A DNA stretch of 64,000 nucleotides from Rhodobiaceae bacterium (GTDB lineage Bacteria; Pseudomonadota; Alphaproteobacteria; Rhizobiales; Tepidamorphaceae), in the NCBI GenBank assembly GCA_020637855.1, contig JACKJR010000007.1, forward strand, positions 58,480-122,479, in the 5' to 3' direction. The notes under the pieces were generated by a model, which saw nothing but the letters and a program-made list of their open reading frames with translations, did no database searches and had not been told where the DNA came from. Below are positions 33,948-42,673 of this stretch, piece after piece. The translations under genes were made by a program, and so were the position numbers. The number at the start of each line of letters is the position of its first letter. The stretch's first letter is position 1.

Positions 33948-34720
33948 ATGAAGCATGACAGCCGGAAGCGTCGCGAAATAGAAAACTCGCTCAAGCGCAT
34001 CCTCACCGAAGGCTCGCTCGGTGAAAAATCCAGTTGCGCAAACTGCTGAGCTATCTCATCAGGGAAGAACTTGAAGGCCACGGAGACCGGTTGAAGGCAT
34101 ATGCGATCGGCGTCGACGTGTTCGGAAGATCTGCCGACTTCGACCCCAACAATGACAGCATTGTCCGGGTCGAAATGACCCGGCTCAACTTGCAGGCCCT
34201 CGATGTCTACTATGCGGGAGAAAGGGCGGAAGACCCTATCCGTATCGCGTTCTCGAAGGGCTCTGTACAGACCGCATTTCAAGGCCGTTTCCAATTTCCG
34301 TCCGCGCCGCTGCTCCGGTTACGGGCAACGCCGCAGTTGCCGGTGGCTGGCTCGGGTTCTACCTATTGGGTGTAACGACGGCCCTCGCCATCATGGCAGG
34401 CATCTGGTTGCTGGCAAACCAGCGCTCTGTCAGAGCGCCCGACACTTCGCATCAAGCGATTAATTACATTCCGGTTCTGGTGACATCTCTCCGTAGCGCG
34501 CCTGGAGACGAGCATTTAGCCTATGTCGCTGGGGTCGTGACAGATCAGATCGTGGCCGCACTGGCACGCAGCAAGACCCTCAGCGTGTTCAACGCCTCCG
34601 GACATGACACCTCCAGACGTCCCGGGCGGGCAAACGGCCGGAGCCACGGAACCTGCGATCAAAGTAACTGCCTCGTTCAGGGAACCATCCAGGTGGAACC
34701 GGGTGGAGCCGGATTACGGT
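33948..34720 (+). pseudogene. TolB/adenylate-cyclase-associated TPR regulator, frameshifted and cut by IS21
   Basis: The start (KHDSRKRREIENSLKRILTEG) and the second-frame continuation (RKLLSYLIREELEGHGDRLK, AYAIGVDVFGRSADFDPN, SIVRVEMTRLNLQALDVYY) are the N-terminal module of Rhizobiales proteins that join a cyclase-like head to TolB/TPR tails. The first frame stops at 34049, and the match resumes one frame over from about 34034. It shifts again near 34261-34300, before a membrane helix (AVAGGWLGFYLLGVTTALAIMAGI) and a TolB-like segment (VLVTSLRSAPGDEHLAYVAG, LVQGTIQVEPGGAGLR). The match ends exactly at the IS left end. Two frameshifts plus truncation make it non-functional. Confidence 0.75.
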
Positions 34721-34778
34721 TGTCAACGGCGGCGTAAAACCCAGCCACTGGGCGGCGCAAAAGTCGGCCACCCTTGCG

Positions 34779-34843
34779 CGCGGCTGAGACCGCCGTGAGG
34801 GCGTAGCCCGAGCGGGGGTCTCAGCCGCGTGGTTCGTTTTTTT
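34779..34843. terminator. Strong hairpin with T-tract inside the IS end
   Basis: A 13-bp perfect stem (arm CGCGGCTGAGACC at 34779-34791, complement at 34817-34829) is followed by TGGTTCGTTTTTTT. On the plus strand this would stop transcription entering the element from outside. Confidence 0.75.
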
Positions 34844-34854
34844 GAGGGGGGGTG

Positions 34855-35610
34855 TCAGCCGGCCTTTCTGGCGCGACTGTTGGCGAGGCGGTAGCTTTCG
34901 CCATTCACTTCGAGGAGATTGACGTGATGGGTCAGCCGGTCAAGCAGCGCACCGGTCAGGCGCTCGGAGCCGAAGGTTTCCGTCCACTCATCAAAGGGCA
35001 GATTGCTGGTGATCATGATCGATCCGCGCTCATAGCGTTGCGAGATCAGTTCGAACAGCAGCTCGGCGCCGGTCTTCGACAGGGGTACGAAGCCAAGCTC
35101 GTCAATGATGAGCAGCTTGTATCCGGCCATCTGCTTCTGGAAGCGCAGTAAGCGGCGCTCGTCGCGGGCCTCCATCATCTCGCTGACCAGGGCTGCGGCG
35201 GTGGTGAAGCCGACGGACAGGCCCTTCTGGCAGGCGGCCAGACCAAGGCCGAGGGAGATGTGCGTCTTGCCCGTGCCACTGGGGCCGAGAGCAATAATGT
35301 TCTCCCGCCGCTCGATCCATTCGCACCGGGCAAGCTCCAGCACCTGCATCTTGTTCAGCTTCGGGATTGCCGTGAAGTCGAAGCTGTCCAGGCTTTTGAC
35401 GGCCGGGAACCTGGCGGCCTTGATGCGCCGCTCAACCATCCGCCGCTCCCGGTCGATCAGTTCCAGTTCGACAAGCCGTGCCAGGTATCGGACATGGTCC
35501 ACATCTTCCGCCGCACATTGCCTGGCCAGTTTCTGATGCTCGCGCAGGAAGGTGGGCAGCTTCAGCGCCTTGAGGTGATGGGCGAGCAGGATTTCCGGGG
35601 CGTCATTCAT
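34855..35610 (-). CDS. istB: IstB transposition helper ATPase
   Basis: 251 residues from ATG 35610, the usual IstB length. Walker A (LGPSGTGKTHISL), Walker B (LLIIDELGFVP) and a sensor-type TSNLPF are all present. IstB is the AAA+ partner of the transposase and controls target choice in IS21 elements. Its start overlaps the istA stop by four bases (ATGA), so they are translationally coupled. The frame runs open upstream of 35610, but that sequence lies within istA and is not used. Confidence 0.95.
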   Translation of the reverse strand: MNDAPEILLAHHLKALKLPTFLREHQKLARQCAAEDVDHVRYLARLVELELIDRERRMVERRIKAARFPAVKSLDSFDFTAIPKLNKMQVLELARCEWIERRENIIALGPSGTGKTHISLGLGLAACQKGLSVGFTTAAALVSEMMEARDERRLLRFQKQMAGYKLLIIDELGFVPLSKTGAELLFELISQRYERGSIMITSNLPFDEWTETFGSERLTGALLDRLTHHVNLLEVNGESYRLANSRARKAG

Positions 35611-37118
35611 GCCACGCCCTCCGCACCGCCAGACAGCAACCGCATGTAGGAGCGGGCCTCGGTCTTCTCGACCGTCGCCCTGGGCAGGTAGGGATAGCAG
35701 TCCAGATCCAGCCGAGGTGGCCGGCGCTCGACCCGGCACAACAGCAGATGCTTCACCGCATCGAAGCCGATCGCCCCCATCTGCAGCGCCTGCCTCACGG
35801 CCGCATGCAGATCGGCCAGATCGAAGGTTTCCAGAAGCCGCAGAACCTGGACATATTCGCGCGGGCCCTGCCGGTTCATCCGCGCCTCCATCAGCCGGCG
35901 CAAGGTGGCGAACTCTTCCGGCAGGTCCCAGCCCTGCAGCGGTGCCGCCTGATCCAGCGCATTGATCTTCTGCTCGATCAGCGGAAGGTAATGGATCGGG
36001 TCGAAGACAAGTTCGTCGCGATCCCAGCACCGGGGATGACGGGCGATCACCTCGCCCCGGCAGCCGATCACCACCTCATGGATATAGCCCCGGATCCAGA
36101 CATCCTGATGGCCGTAAGCAACCGGCACCGAGTAATCGTTGGTCTTGTAACGCACGAGCGATTGCGACGAGACCCGGCCGTTGTCCTGATCGCAGGCATC
36201 GAAAGGCGCCCCCGGGAGCGGACGCATCGCGGCGAGGTCGCGCTGCAATCTCTCGCCGATTGTCTCGCTCTCGCCGCGCAGGACGGTGTGCTGACGCTTG
36301 AGGCATTGCTCTTCCAGCCACAGGTTGAACGCGTCCCAAGTGGCGAACTCAGGCATCGGCACCATGAAGTTGCGGCGGCAATAACCCACCAGGCCCTCGA
36401 CATTGCCTTTGTCGTTGCCCTTGCCCGGGCGGCCATAGCGATCCCGGATCAGGTAATGCGACAGGAAACCGCTGAACAGGGTGGCTCGCTTGCGCGTCCC
36501 GTCCGGCAGGATCTTCGCCACCAGGCAGCGGTCGTTGTCGTAGAGCACAGACTGCGGAACCGCCCCGAAGAAGGCAAAGGCGTGGATGCCGCCGTCCACC
36601 CAGGCCTCGGCCACCGCCGCAGGGTAGGCCCGCACATAGCACGCGTCGCTGTGCGGCAGGTCCAGCACGAAGAAGTGGGCCTTCTGCTCAACACCGCCAA
36701 TCCGGACCAGAGCCTCGCCGAAGTCGGCTTGCGCATGGCCAGGCGGATGCGACAGCGGCACGAACACTTCCTGCCCACGGCGTTCCCGCTCCCGAATGTA
36801 GTCCTTGATGATCGTATAGCCGCCGGTGAAGCCGCATTCCTCGCGCAGCCGGTCAAACACCCGCTTGGCCGTATGCCGCTGCTTGCGCGGCATGGTCCGG
36901 TCCGCCTCCAGCCAGCCCTCGATGATCGGAATGAACGGATCGAGCTTCGGTCGCCGCACCTCGGCCGTCCGCCGGTAGCCCGGCGGGACCGAAAAGGTCA
37001 TCATCTTCGCAACCGTGTCACGCGAGATGTTGAACATCCGCGCTGCTTCCCGCTGGCTCATGCCTTCCGCGCAAGCCTGGCGAACTCTCAGATATAGGTC
37101 CACGCTGTAAATCCTCAC
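35607..37118 (-). CDS. istA: IstA transposase
   Basis: About 503 residues from GTG 37118 (RIYSVDLYLRVRQACAEG); a GTG at SVDLY is also possible. The N-terminal HTH region (MSQREAARMFNISRDTVAKMM) and the VPPGYRRTAE link are typical. The DDE catalytic core follows, with HPPGHAQADFGEA (first Asp), LYDNDRCLV (second Asp) and the KGNVEGLVGYCRRNFM region (Glu). The C-terminus matches IstA. It is full length and undisrupted, so the element may still be mobile. Confidence 0.95.
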   Translation of the reverse strand: MRIYSVDLYLRVRQACAEGMSQREAARMFNISRDTVAKMMTFSVPPGYRRTAEVRRPKLDPFIPIIEGWLEADRTMPRKQRHTAKRVFDRLREECGFTGGYTIIKDYIRERERRGQEVFVPLSHPPGHAQADFGEALVRIGGVEQKAHFFVLDLPHSDACYVRAYPAAVAEAWVDGGIHAFAFFGAVPQSVLYDNDRCLVAKILPDGTRKRATLFSGFLSHYLIRDRYGRPGKGNDKGNVEGLVGYCRRNFMVPMPEFATWDAFNLWLEEQCLKRQHTVLRGESETIGERLQRDLAAMRPLPGAPFDACDQDNGRVSSQSLVRYKTNDYSVPVAYGHQDVWIRGYIHEVVIGCRGEVIARHPRCWDRDELVFDPIHYLPLIEQKINALDQAAPLQGWDLPEEFATLRRLMEARMNRQGPREYVQVLRLLETFDLADLHAAVRQALQMGAIGFDAVKHLLLCRVERRPPRLDLDCYPYLPRATVEKTEARSYMRLLSGGAEGVA

Positions 37119-37223
37119 GCCCTCCCTGCTGACGCAGAAAGGCAATAGGTGGACGACTTTTACGCCGCCCGCAGCAGCACCATGCCGCCGCTAACGTGGA
37201 CTAATTTCGCACCGCCGTTCTCA

Positions 37224-38569
37224 GGGGTGAACGGTCTTGTCCACAACGTCCATCTTCTGACCGGGGAAAATCGCAGAGCCCGGCAACAGCCCGTTCTCGC
37301 TGACCGGCCAGCCTTCCGCATGCGGCACCGCCCCGCGAGGTCGGCACGTTTGCCCACCGGCTTCCCGCCGACATGGTCGTGATGAACGACAAACACCGCG
37401 AGATTTGCGAGACCGCCTGGGGCATCCCGGAAGGCACGATCCCGCCCAAGCCCGGCTATCACGCGGTACTTCAGAACCGCATGCTGAAGGACGGCAAGCT
37501 GAACGCCTACTGGGTCCAGTGCAACAACAACATGCAGGCCGCTCCGAACATGAACGAAGAGGGCTGGCCCGGCTACCGCAACCCGGAAAACTTCATCACC
37601 GTTTCCGACCCCTATCCCACAGTCACCGCGCTTGCCGCCGACCTGATCCTGCCGACCGCCATGTGGGTGGAGAAGGAAGGTGCCTATGGTAATGCGGAAC
37701 GCCGCACCCAGTTCTGGCGCGAGCAGGTCGCAGCGCCCGGCGAGGCGAAATCGGACGTCTGGCAGGTGATGGAATTTGCCAAACGTTTCAAGGCCGAAGA
37801 GGTCTGGCCCGCCGAACTGCTCGACAAGAAACCTGACCTGCGCGGCAAGACGCTCTACGAAATCCTGTTCGAGAATGGCGTGATCAACAAATACCCGGTC
37901 TCCGAGACTGCGGAAGGTTTCGGCAACCACGAAAGCGAACACTTCGGCTACTACGTGCAAAAAGGTCTGTTCGAGGAATATGCCTCTTTCGGGCGTGGTC
38001 ACGGCCATGACCTCGCCGAGTTCGAAACCTACCATCAGGCGCGCGGCCTGCGCTGGCCTGTGGTTGACGGCAAGGAGACGCTCTATCGCTTCCGCGAAGG
38101 ATACGATCCCTATGTGAAGGAAGGCGAAGGGGTGAAATTCTACGGCAAGCCCGACGGGCGGGCCAACATCATCTTCGCACCGTTCGAGCCTGCAGCAGAA
38201 AGCCCGGATGACGAGTACAATCTGTGGCTGGTCACCGGCCGTGTGCTGGAGCACTGGCACTCGGGCTCGATGACGCGCCGCGTACCGGAACTGCACCGCT
38301 CCTTCCCGTCTTCGGTGGTGTTCATGAACCCCGACGACGCCAAGGATCGCGGCCTGCGCCGCGGCCAGGAGATCACCATCTCGACGCGGCGCGGCGAGGT
38401 TCTGTCCCGCGTCGAAACCCGCGGCCGCAACAAGATGCCGCGCGGCGTCGTCTTCTTCCCGTGGTTTGATGAAAGCCAGCTCACCAACAAACTGACGCTG
38501 GACGCCACCTGCCCGATCTCCAAGGAGACCGACTTCAAGAAGTGCGCCTGCAAGGTCGAGCGGGCCTGA
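37224..38569 (+). pseudogene. napA: napA 3' fragment (periplasmic nitrate reductase catalytic subunit)
   Basis: The fragment starts directly at the IS right end with GVNGLVHNVHLLTG and runs to the true NapA C-terminus (FPWFDESQLTNKL, TCPISKETDFKKCACK). Full-length NapA is about 830 residues; about half, with the signal peptide, the [4Fe-4S] cysteines and part of the Mo-bis-MGD domain, is missing. Two extra bases also shift the frame: a G in a GGGG run near 37263-37266 and a C in a CCCC run near 37331-37334. From 37334 on the frame is clean (FAHRLPADMVVMN and onward). It cannot make an active nitrate reductase. The homopolymer shifts could be natural or sequencing errors; the truncation is real. 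Confidence 0.9.
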
Positions 38570-38588
38570 CGCACAGAAAGCCAAGCCC

Positions 38589-39410
38589 GTGTCCGCTCCA
38601 CAAAGCAAACCGCCGGCCCCCAATCGCCGCCGCGTCCTCACCGACGCGGCGCGCGCGGCCGGTGCATGTGCGGTTTTCGGACTCGGGCTGGCAAAGCTGG
38701 CAACGGACGCAAGGGCCTTGCCGGCCGAAGCCCTGCGCCCGCCCGGAGCGCTACCGGAGGCAGATTTTCTGGGTGCCTGCATCCGCTGTGGCCTGTGCGT
38801 GCGCGACTGCCCCTATGACACGCTGTCGCTCGCCGAACTGGGAACCGATGGCGCGGCAACCGGCACGCCATTCTTCACGGCGCGCGAAGTGCCATGCGAA
38901 ATGTGCGACGACATTCCCTGCGTGGCAGCCTGCCCGACGGGCGCGCTCGATCCGACTCTGACCAACATCGACGACGCGAAGATGGGCATTGCCGTGCTGG
39001 TCGACGAGGAGCATTGCCTCAACGCGCTGGGCCTGCGCTGCGACGTCTGCTACCGCGTCTGTCCTGTCATCGACAAGGCGATCACGCTGGAACTCCAGCA
39101 CAATGAACGCTCCGGCCACCACGCGATCTTCATGCCTACCGTTCACGCCGATGCCTGCACCGGCTGCGGTAAATGCGAGAAATCCTGCGTCCTGCCGCAA
39201 GCCGCAATCAAGGTTCTCCCCACGCGCCTCGCCCGCGGCGAAGCCGCCGAACACTACCGGCTCGGCTGGGAGGAAATGCAGAAGAAAGGCGCGCCTGTCG
39301 TAGAAGGCGTCATCGATCTGCCAGACCGTCTGCCGGGTCCGGGAACCGACAACCTTGCGGCACCAGGCGGTTTCGAACCGGCCTTCAAGGTTCCGGGAGC
39401 CGGGCAATGA
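38589..39410 (+). CDS. napG: NapG ferredoxin-type electron carrier
   Basis: 273 residues from GTG 38589. The N-terminal NRRRVLTDAARAAG fits a Tat-type export signal. Four 4Fe-4S cysteine sets follow: CIRCGLCVRDCPY, CEMCDDIPCVAACP, CDVCYRVCP and CTGCGKCEKSC. NapG passes electrons from NapH and the quinol pool toward NapC/NapB and NapA. The frame is intact even though napA upstream is broken. It overlaps napH by four bases (ATGA). Confidence 0.93.
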   Translation: MSAPQSKPPAPNRRRVLTDAARAAGACAVFGLGLAKLATDARALPAEALRPPGALPEADFLGACIRCGLCVRDCPYDTLSLAELGTDGAATGTPFFTAREVPCEMCDDIPCVAACPTGALDPTLTNIDDAKMGIAVLVDEEHCLNALGLRCDVCYRVCPVIDKAITLELQHNERSGHHAIFMPTVHADACTGCGKCEKSCVLPQAAIKVLPTRLARGEAAEHYRLGWEEMQKKGAPVVEGVIDLPDRLPGPGTDNLAAPGGFEPAFKVPGAGQ

Positions 39411-40315
39411 GCGAGAAATCGAAACTGCCCTTGGCTTACGAGGCAATCCAGGAAAAGGGCTGGCTTGCCGCCCACCGTTACCTGATCGCGCGGCGGCTGT
39501 CGCAGGCCTTCTTCCTCGTCCTCTTCCTTCTCGGCCCCTGGTTTGGCGTGTGGTGGGTCAAGGGCAACCTTGCCGGCTCCCTGACCTTTGACACCCTGCC
39601 GCTGACGGACCCGTTCGTGTTGATCCAGTCGCTCGCGGCCGGTCACTGGCCGGTGACAACAGCCGTGACCGGTGCGCTGATCGTCGCCGCCGTCTACGGA
39701 CTGATCGGTGGAAGGATCTATTGCTCCTGGGTCTGCCCGATCAATCCGGTAACGGATGCGGCCAACTGGCTGCACATGAAGCTCAACCTGCCTAAAGGCT
39801 GGCAGCCGAAACGCGGCACGCGATACTGGGTGTTCGCCGCGGTTTTCGCGGTTTCGATACTGACCGGCAGTATCGCCTGGGAATTCGTGAATCCGGTGAC
39901 CATGCTGCACAGGGGGCTCGTTTTCGGCCTCGGCTTCGCGTGGACAACCGTGCTCGCCGTATTCGTCTTCGACCTTGTTGTGTCCAGACGCGGGTGGTGC
40001 GGTCATATCTGCCCGGTCGGCACTTTCTACGGTCTTCTTGGGGCAGGAGCCGTGCTGCGTGTTTCCGCCACGCGCCGGGCGGAATGCGACGATTGCCTCG
40101 ACTGTTTCGCCGTCTGTCCCGAGCCCCATGTCATCACCCCCGCCCTGCGCGGCAGCGACGGCAGCACGCCGCTGATCCTGTCGGGCGATTGCACCAACTG
40201 TGGCCGTTGCATCGATGTCTGCGCACCGTCCGTCTACGAGTTCACACACCGTTTCGACCAGCGCTCGGCGCCGGCACGTCCCGTTCCATCGCGTGCCGGT
40301 GTCCGCGTTCAATAA
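39407..40315 (+). CDS. napH: NapH membrane quinol oxidase/ferredoxin subunit
   Basis: 302 residues from ATG 39407, within the ATGA overlap with napG. Four or more membrane helices carry the Cys-Pro motifs CSWVCPINP and CGHICPVGTF, typical of NapH. The C-terminal cytosolic tail has two 4Fe-4S motifs (CDDCLDCFAVCPEP and CTNCGRCIDVCAP). It would oxidise quinol for NapG. The open frame extends upstream of 39407, but only through napG. Confidence 0.93.
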   Translation: MSEKSKLPLAYEAIQEKGWLAAHRYLIARRLSQAFFLVLFLLGPWFGVWWVKGNLAGSLTFDTLPLTDPFVLIQSLAAGHWPVTTAVTGALIVAAVYGLIGGRIYCSWVCPINPVTDAANWLHMKLNLPKGWQPKRGTRYWVFAAVFAVSILTGSIAWEFVNPVTMLHRGLVFGLGFAWTTVLAVFVFDLVVSRRGWCGHICPVGTFYGLLGAGAVLRVSATRRAECDDCLDCFAVCPEPHVITPALRGSDGSTPLILSGDCTNCGRCIDVCAPSVYEFTHRFDQRSAPARPVPSRAGVRVQ

Positions 40316-40334
40316 CAAACCCGAGGAGAGCCCC

Positions 40335-40772
40335 ATGAGACTCCTGCCAACTGCCGTCCTCGTCTCCACAGCGATATCGCTTGCTGCCGGATTCGCCCTT
40401 GCACAGACATCGGGCGCATCGGTCCGTTCCCTGCGCGGCGTGCAGGTGGACGAACCCGTCGGCGTTGAAGACGTCTTCCAACAGGAAGAGAAGCGGTTCG
40501 TCCGCAACTACCGCCAGCAGCCACCGCTGATCCCGCATTCGATCGATCAATATCAGATCGACCGCAACGCCAACCAGTGCCTGTCCTGCCACGACTGGAC
40601 CAATGCCGGCGACCGCGGCGCCCCGACGCTATCGATGACTCATTATCTCGACCGCGATGGCAATCAGCTCGACACGGTCGCTGGCACGCGCTGGTTCTGC
40701 AATCAGTGCCATGTCCCGCAGGCTGACGCTCCGACGCTGATCAGCAACACATTCGAATCCTCCGGCAACTGA
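40335..40772 (+). CDS. napB: NapB diheme cytochrome c subunit
   Basis: 145 residues. The signal peptide (AVLVSTAISLAAGFALA) and two haem-binding CxxCH sites (CLSCH, CNQCH) match NapB. LRGVQVDEPV and PPLIPHSIDQYQI are conserved family stretches. A GAGGAG ribosome site precedes ATG 40335. It normally feeds electrons into NapA. Confidence 0.94.
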   Translation: MRLLPTAVLVSTAISLAAGFALAQTSGASVRSLRGVQVDEPVGVEDVFQQEEKRFVRNYRQQPPLIPHSIDQYQIDRNANQCLSCHDWTNAGDRGAPTLSMTHYLDRDGNQLDTVAGTRWFCNQCHVPQADAPTLISNTFESSGN

Positions 40773-40806
40773 CATTCAGCCGAGGCGGCAACAGGGAGGT
40801 TCTGCC

Positions 40807-41514
40807 ATGTCCGAGAGTTCCGCAAAGCGCCCCGGCCTGATCCGCCGTCTATGGCGGTTCTTCTGGTCACCCACGACTGTCTATTCGCTCGGCGCCCTGC
40901 TGATCGTCGGATTCATCGGCGGAATCATGTTCTGGGGCAGCTTCAACTGGGCGATGGAGGCAACCAACAACGAGCAGTTCTGTATCGGCTGCCATGAGAT
41001 GCGTGACAACGTCTACGCCGAGTACCAGGGAACGGTACATCACAACAATCATTCCGGTGTGCGCGCCACGTGCCCGGATTGCCACGTCCCGAAGGAATGG
41101 CAGCACAAGGTCATTCGCAAAGTACAGGCCACGAAGGAACTCTACGGTCACTTTGTTACCGGCGTCGTCGACACGCCCGAGAAATTCGGCGAACACAGGC
41201 TGGCTCTGGCCAGCCGCGTCTGGCGCGCCATGAAATCCACCGACAGCCGGGAATGCCGCAACTGCCACAACTTCGAATTCATGGACTTCACCATCCAGGA
41301 AGGCCGCGCAGCCGCCAGTCATCAGCAGGCGATCGACGAGGGCCGCACCTGCATCGACTGCCATCAGGGCATCGCGCATGACCTGCCTGCGGGCTATCTG
41401 GATCGGTATCGCGAAGTGGTGAAGGAGCTCGCGATGGACGGTGTTCCGTCCGCCAGGACACAAACGAGCAGTGTCACAAGAATCCGCGAATACCTCGCTT
41501 CGCTTAACGATTGA
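40807..41514 (+). CDS. napC: NapC tetrahaem quinol dehydrogenase
   Basis: 235 residues of the NapC/NirT family. One N-terminal membrane anchor (YSLGALLIVGFIGGIMFWG) precedes four CxxCH haem sites: CIGCH, CPDCH, CRNCH and CIDCH. It is a membrane-bound quinol dehydrogenase that reduces NapB. With napA lost it may be idle or may serve another periplasmic reductase. GGGAGG stands before ATG 40807. Confidence 0.94.
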   Translation: MSESSAKRPGLIRRLWRFFWSPTTVYSLGALLIVGFIGGIMFWGSFNWAMEATNNEQFCIGCHEMRDNVYAEYQGTVHHNNHSGVRATCPDCHVPKEWQHKVIRKVQATKELYGHFVTGVVDTPEKFGEHRLALASRVWRAMKSTDSRECRNCHNFEFMDFTIQEGRAAASHQQAIDEGRTCIDCHQGIAHDLPAGYLDRYREVVKELAMDGVPSARTQTSSVTRIREYLASLND

Positions 41515-41523
41515 AGCGCTCGC

Positions 41524-41557
41524 TAGGCCGTGAACTCATAAAGAGGGCGGCCTAGCC
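41524..41557. terminator. Possible terminator hairpin after napC
   Basis: An inverted repeat with 8-bp arms (GCTAGGCC/GGCCTAGC) lies between napC and the convergent Crp/Fnr gene, overlapping the 3' end of the latter. The loop is about 18 bases and no clear T-run follows, so termination is only possible. Confidence 0.35.
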
Positions 41558-42235
41558 ACTCTTGGCGAGTGCTGATAGCCGGGGCACGTCGATGATTTCG
41601 ACGTGCTTCCTGCGGCTGCTCACGATGCCATCCTTCTCCCAGCCGCTCAGAAGGCGCGAAACCGTGTGAAGTGTCGATCCACTCATTTCTGCAATGTCCT
41701 TGCGCGTGACAGGAATCGATATTGCGGTCGCATTGTGTGTCTTGCTGCCGAATTTCTCGACCAGCCTTAATAGCGCGCAGGCAACCCGCTGCTCGACCAG
41801 CTTGGTCGCAAACTGGGTAAGGGTGGTATTCAGCTCGACAAGCCTGTTGCCGACTTCATGGAATGTTTCGACGGCAAAGCCGGGGCAGGTTTCAGCAAAT
41901 TCCGCCCATAGCGGCATCGGCCAGCTCAGATACACGCAATCGCCTACTGCCGCCGCGGTTGCCGGGTATGTCTTGCGTCCAATGGCGGAGGCGATCCCGA
42001 ACAACTCGCCGGGCAGAATATGAAGCGTTACGGCTTGCTCTCCATCCGGCATGATCCGTAGGACGCGAATGGCGCCATCCAGCAGCAAGTAGAAGCGTTC
42101 CGCATCATCGCCTTCATGAAAGATCACGCTACCGTCGCCCTCACGGCGCATGGTCGAGCGCTCAAGAACGGCCTGAAGTTGCCCATGCCCCAATTGCCGG
42201 AAACAGGGAACCATCGTCAGAACCGAGGCGTCCAT
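41552..42235 (-). CDS. Crp/Fnr-family regulator (NnrR/DNR-like)
   Basis: 227 residues from ATG 42235 (MDASVLTMVPCFRQLG); the frame is open further upstream, but this start gives the family length. A cyclic-nucleotide-binding-like beta-roll is followed by a winged HTH whose recognition part (RKDIAEMSGSTLHTVSRLL) resembles NnrR/DNR-type NO or anaerobiosis regulators. The N-terminal cysteine cluster of true FNR is absent. Placed next to napC and converging on it, it may be the former nap/nitrogen-oxide regulator. A direct effector cannot be assigned. Confidence 0.8.
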   Translation of the reverse strand: MDASVLTMVPCFRQLGHGQLQAVLERSTMRREGDGSVIFHEGDDAERFYLLLDGAIRVLRIMPDGEQAVTLHILPGELFGIASAIGRKTYPATAAAVGDCVYLSWPMPLWAEFAETCPGFAVETFHEVGNRLVELNTTLTQFATKLVEQRVACALLRLVEKFGSKTHNATAISIPVTRKDIAEMSGSTLHTVSRLLSGWEKDGIVSSRRKHVEIIDVPRLSALAKSG

Positions 42236-42537
42236 TTCAATCCGATCCAGATTTCCTGCCCGGCACACTCTGCCGGACTCATCTTGCTTACAGCCGAGAT
42301 ACAGAAGACCAAAACCGGCCGCCCATGGCCGGAAATAGCCCATTCATCGCAGGCCGATGGTCGAAAACATACGTCAGGGGTGTTTTATCGTGGCGCACCC
42401 GGGCCGGCAACCGGGTGCCCTGCTTGCGGCACCAGCCTTCATCATCGTGACCCTCTGCCAAGACCCGAACGGTAATCGTGCAAGCCATTGGGCCGCCTTT
42501 GCTGCCAGCCACGCCTTCCCTGAAATGATATTCATTC

Positions 42538-42552
42538 ATTCACAATGTGAAT
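42538..42552. promoter_or_regulatory. 15-bp palindrome, probable LysR-type operator
   Basis: The sequence ATTCACAATGTGAAT is a perfect palindrome in an AT-rich stretch 122 bases before the LysR gene. It fits the general T-N11-A form of LysR sites (ATTC...GAAT). A near half-match (ATTCACACTCGTAAT) follows. Confidence 0.5.
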
Positions 42553-42596
42553 AATTAAAATTCACACTCGTAATACAGTCGTTCAAAACTTTGCAC

Positions 42597-42621
42597 TTCA
42601 TTGATTATTTTCATTGATTAT
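42597..42621. repeat. 12-bp direct repeat upstream of the LysR gene
   Basis: TTCATTGATTAT occurs twice (42597-42608 and 42610-42621), separated by one T. It may be a paired regulator site or part of the promoter. Confidence 0.55.
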
Positions 42622-42673
42622 ACAGAAGAAATTCTGTTAGCGAATTTTAAGGCATGTATTAGGCATTCATTTC

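Larger units (their letters stand above)
34721..37223 (-). mobile_element. IS21-family insertion sequence, complete (about 2.5 kb)
   Basis: Both ends carry the inverted terminal sequence (TGTCAACGGCGG on the left, TGAGAACGGCGG complement on the right). Each end has two copies of a 21-bp internal repeat: 34728-34748 and 34751-34771 on the left, 37149-37169 and 37196-37216 on the right. This multiple-terminal-repeat layout is an IS21 hallmark. istA and istB are intact inside. No target-site duplication is visible: the bases just outside the two ends differ. Confidence 0.9.
42236..42673. other. Divergent regulator intergenic region with palindrome and direct repeats
   Basis: No gene is called here; a short frame at 42357-42554 lacks family features. 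The right half is strikingly AT-rich. It contains a 15-bp perfect palindrome at 42538-42552, and a 12-bp direct repeat with 13-bp spacing at 42597-42621. Both are described separately. Confidence 0.5.

Noticed and set aside
34711..37233. A target-site duplication around the IS21 element
   Set aside because: The bases next to the left end (…TTACGGT) and the right end (GGGGTGA…) do not match.
42357..42554. A 65-codon frame between the Crp/Fnr and LysR genes
   Set aside because: No ribosome site, no family features, and it overlaps the regulatory AT-rich stretch.
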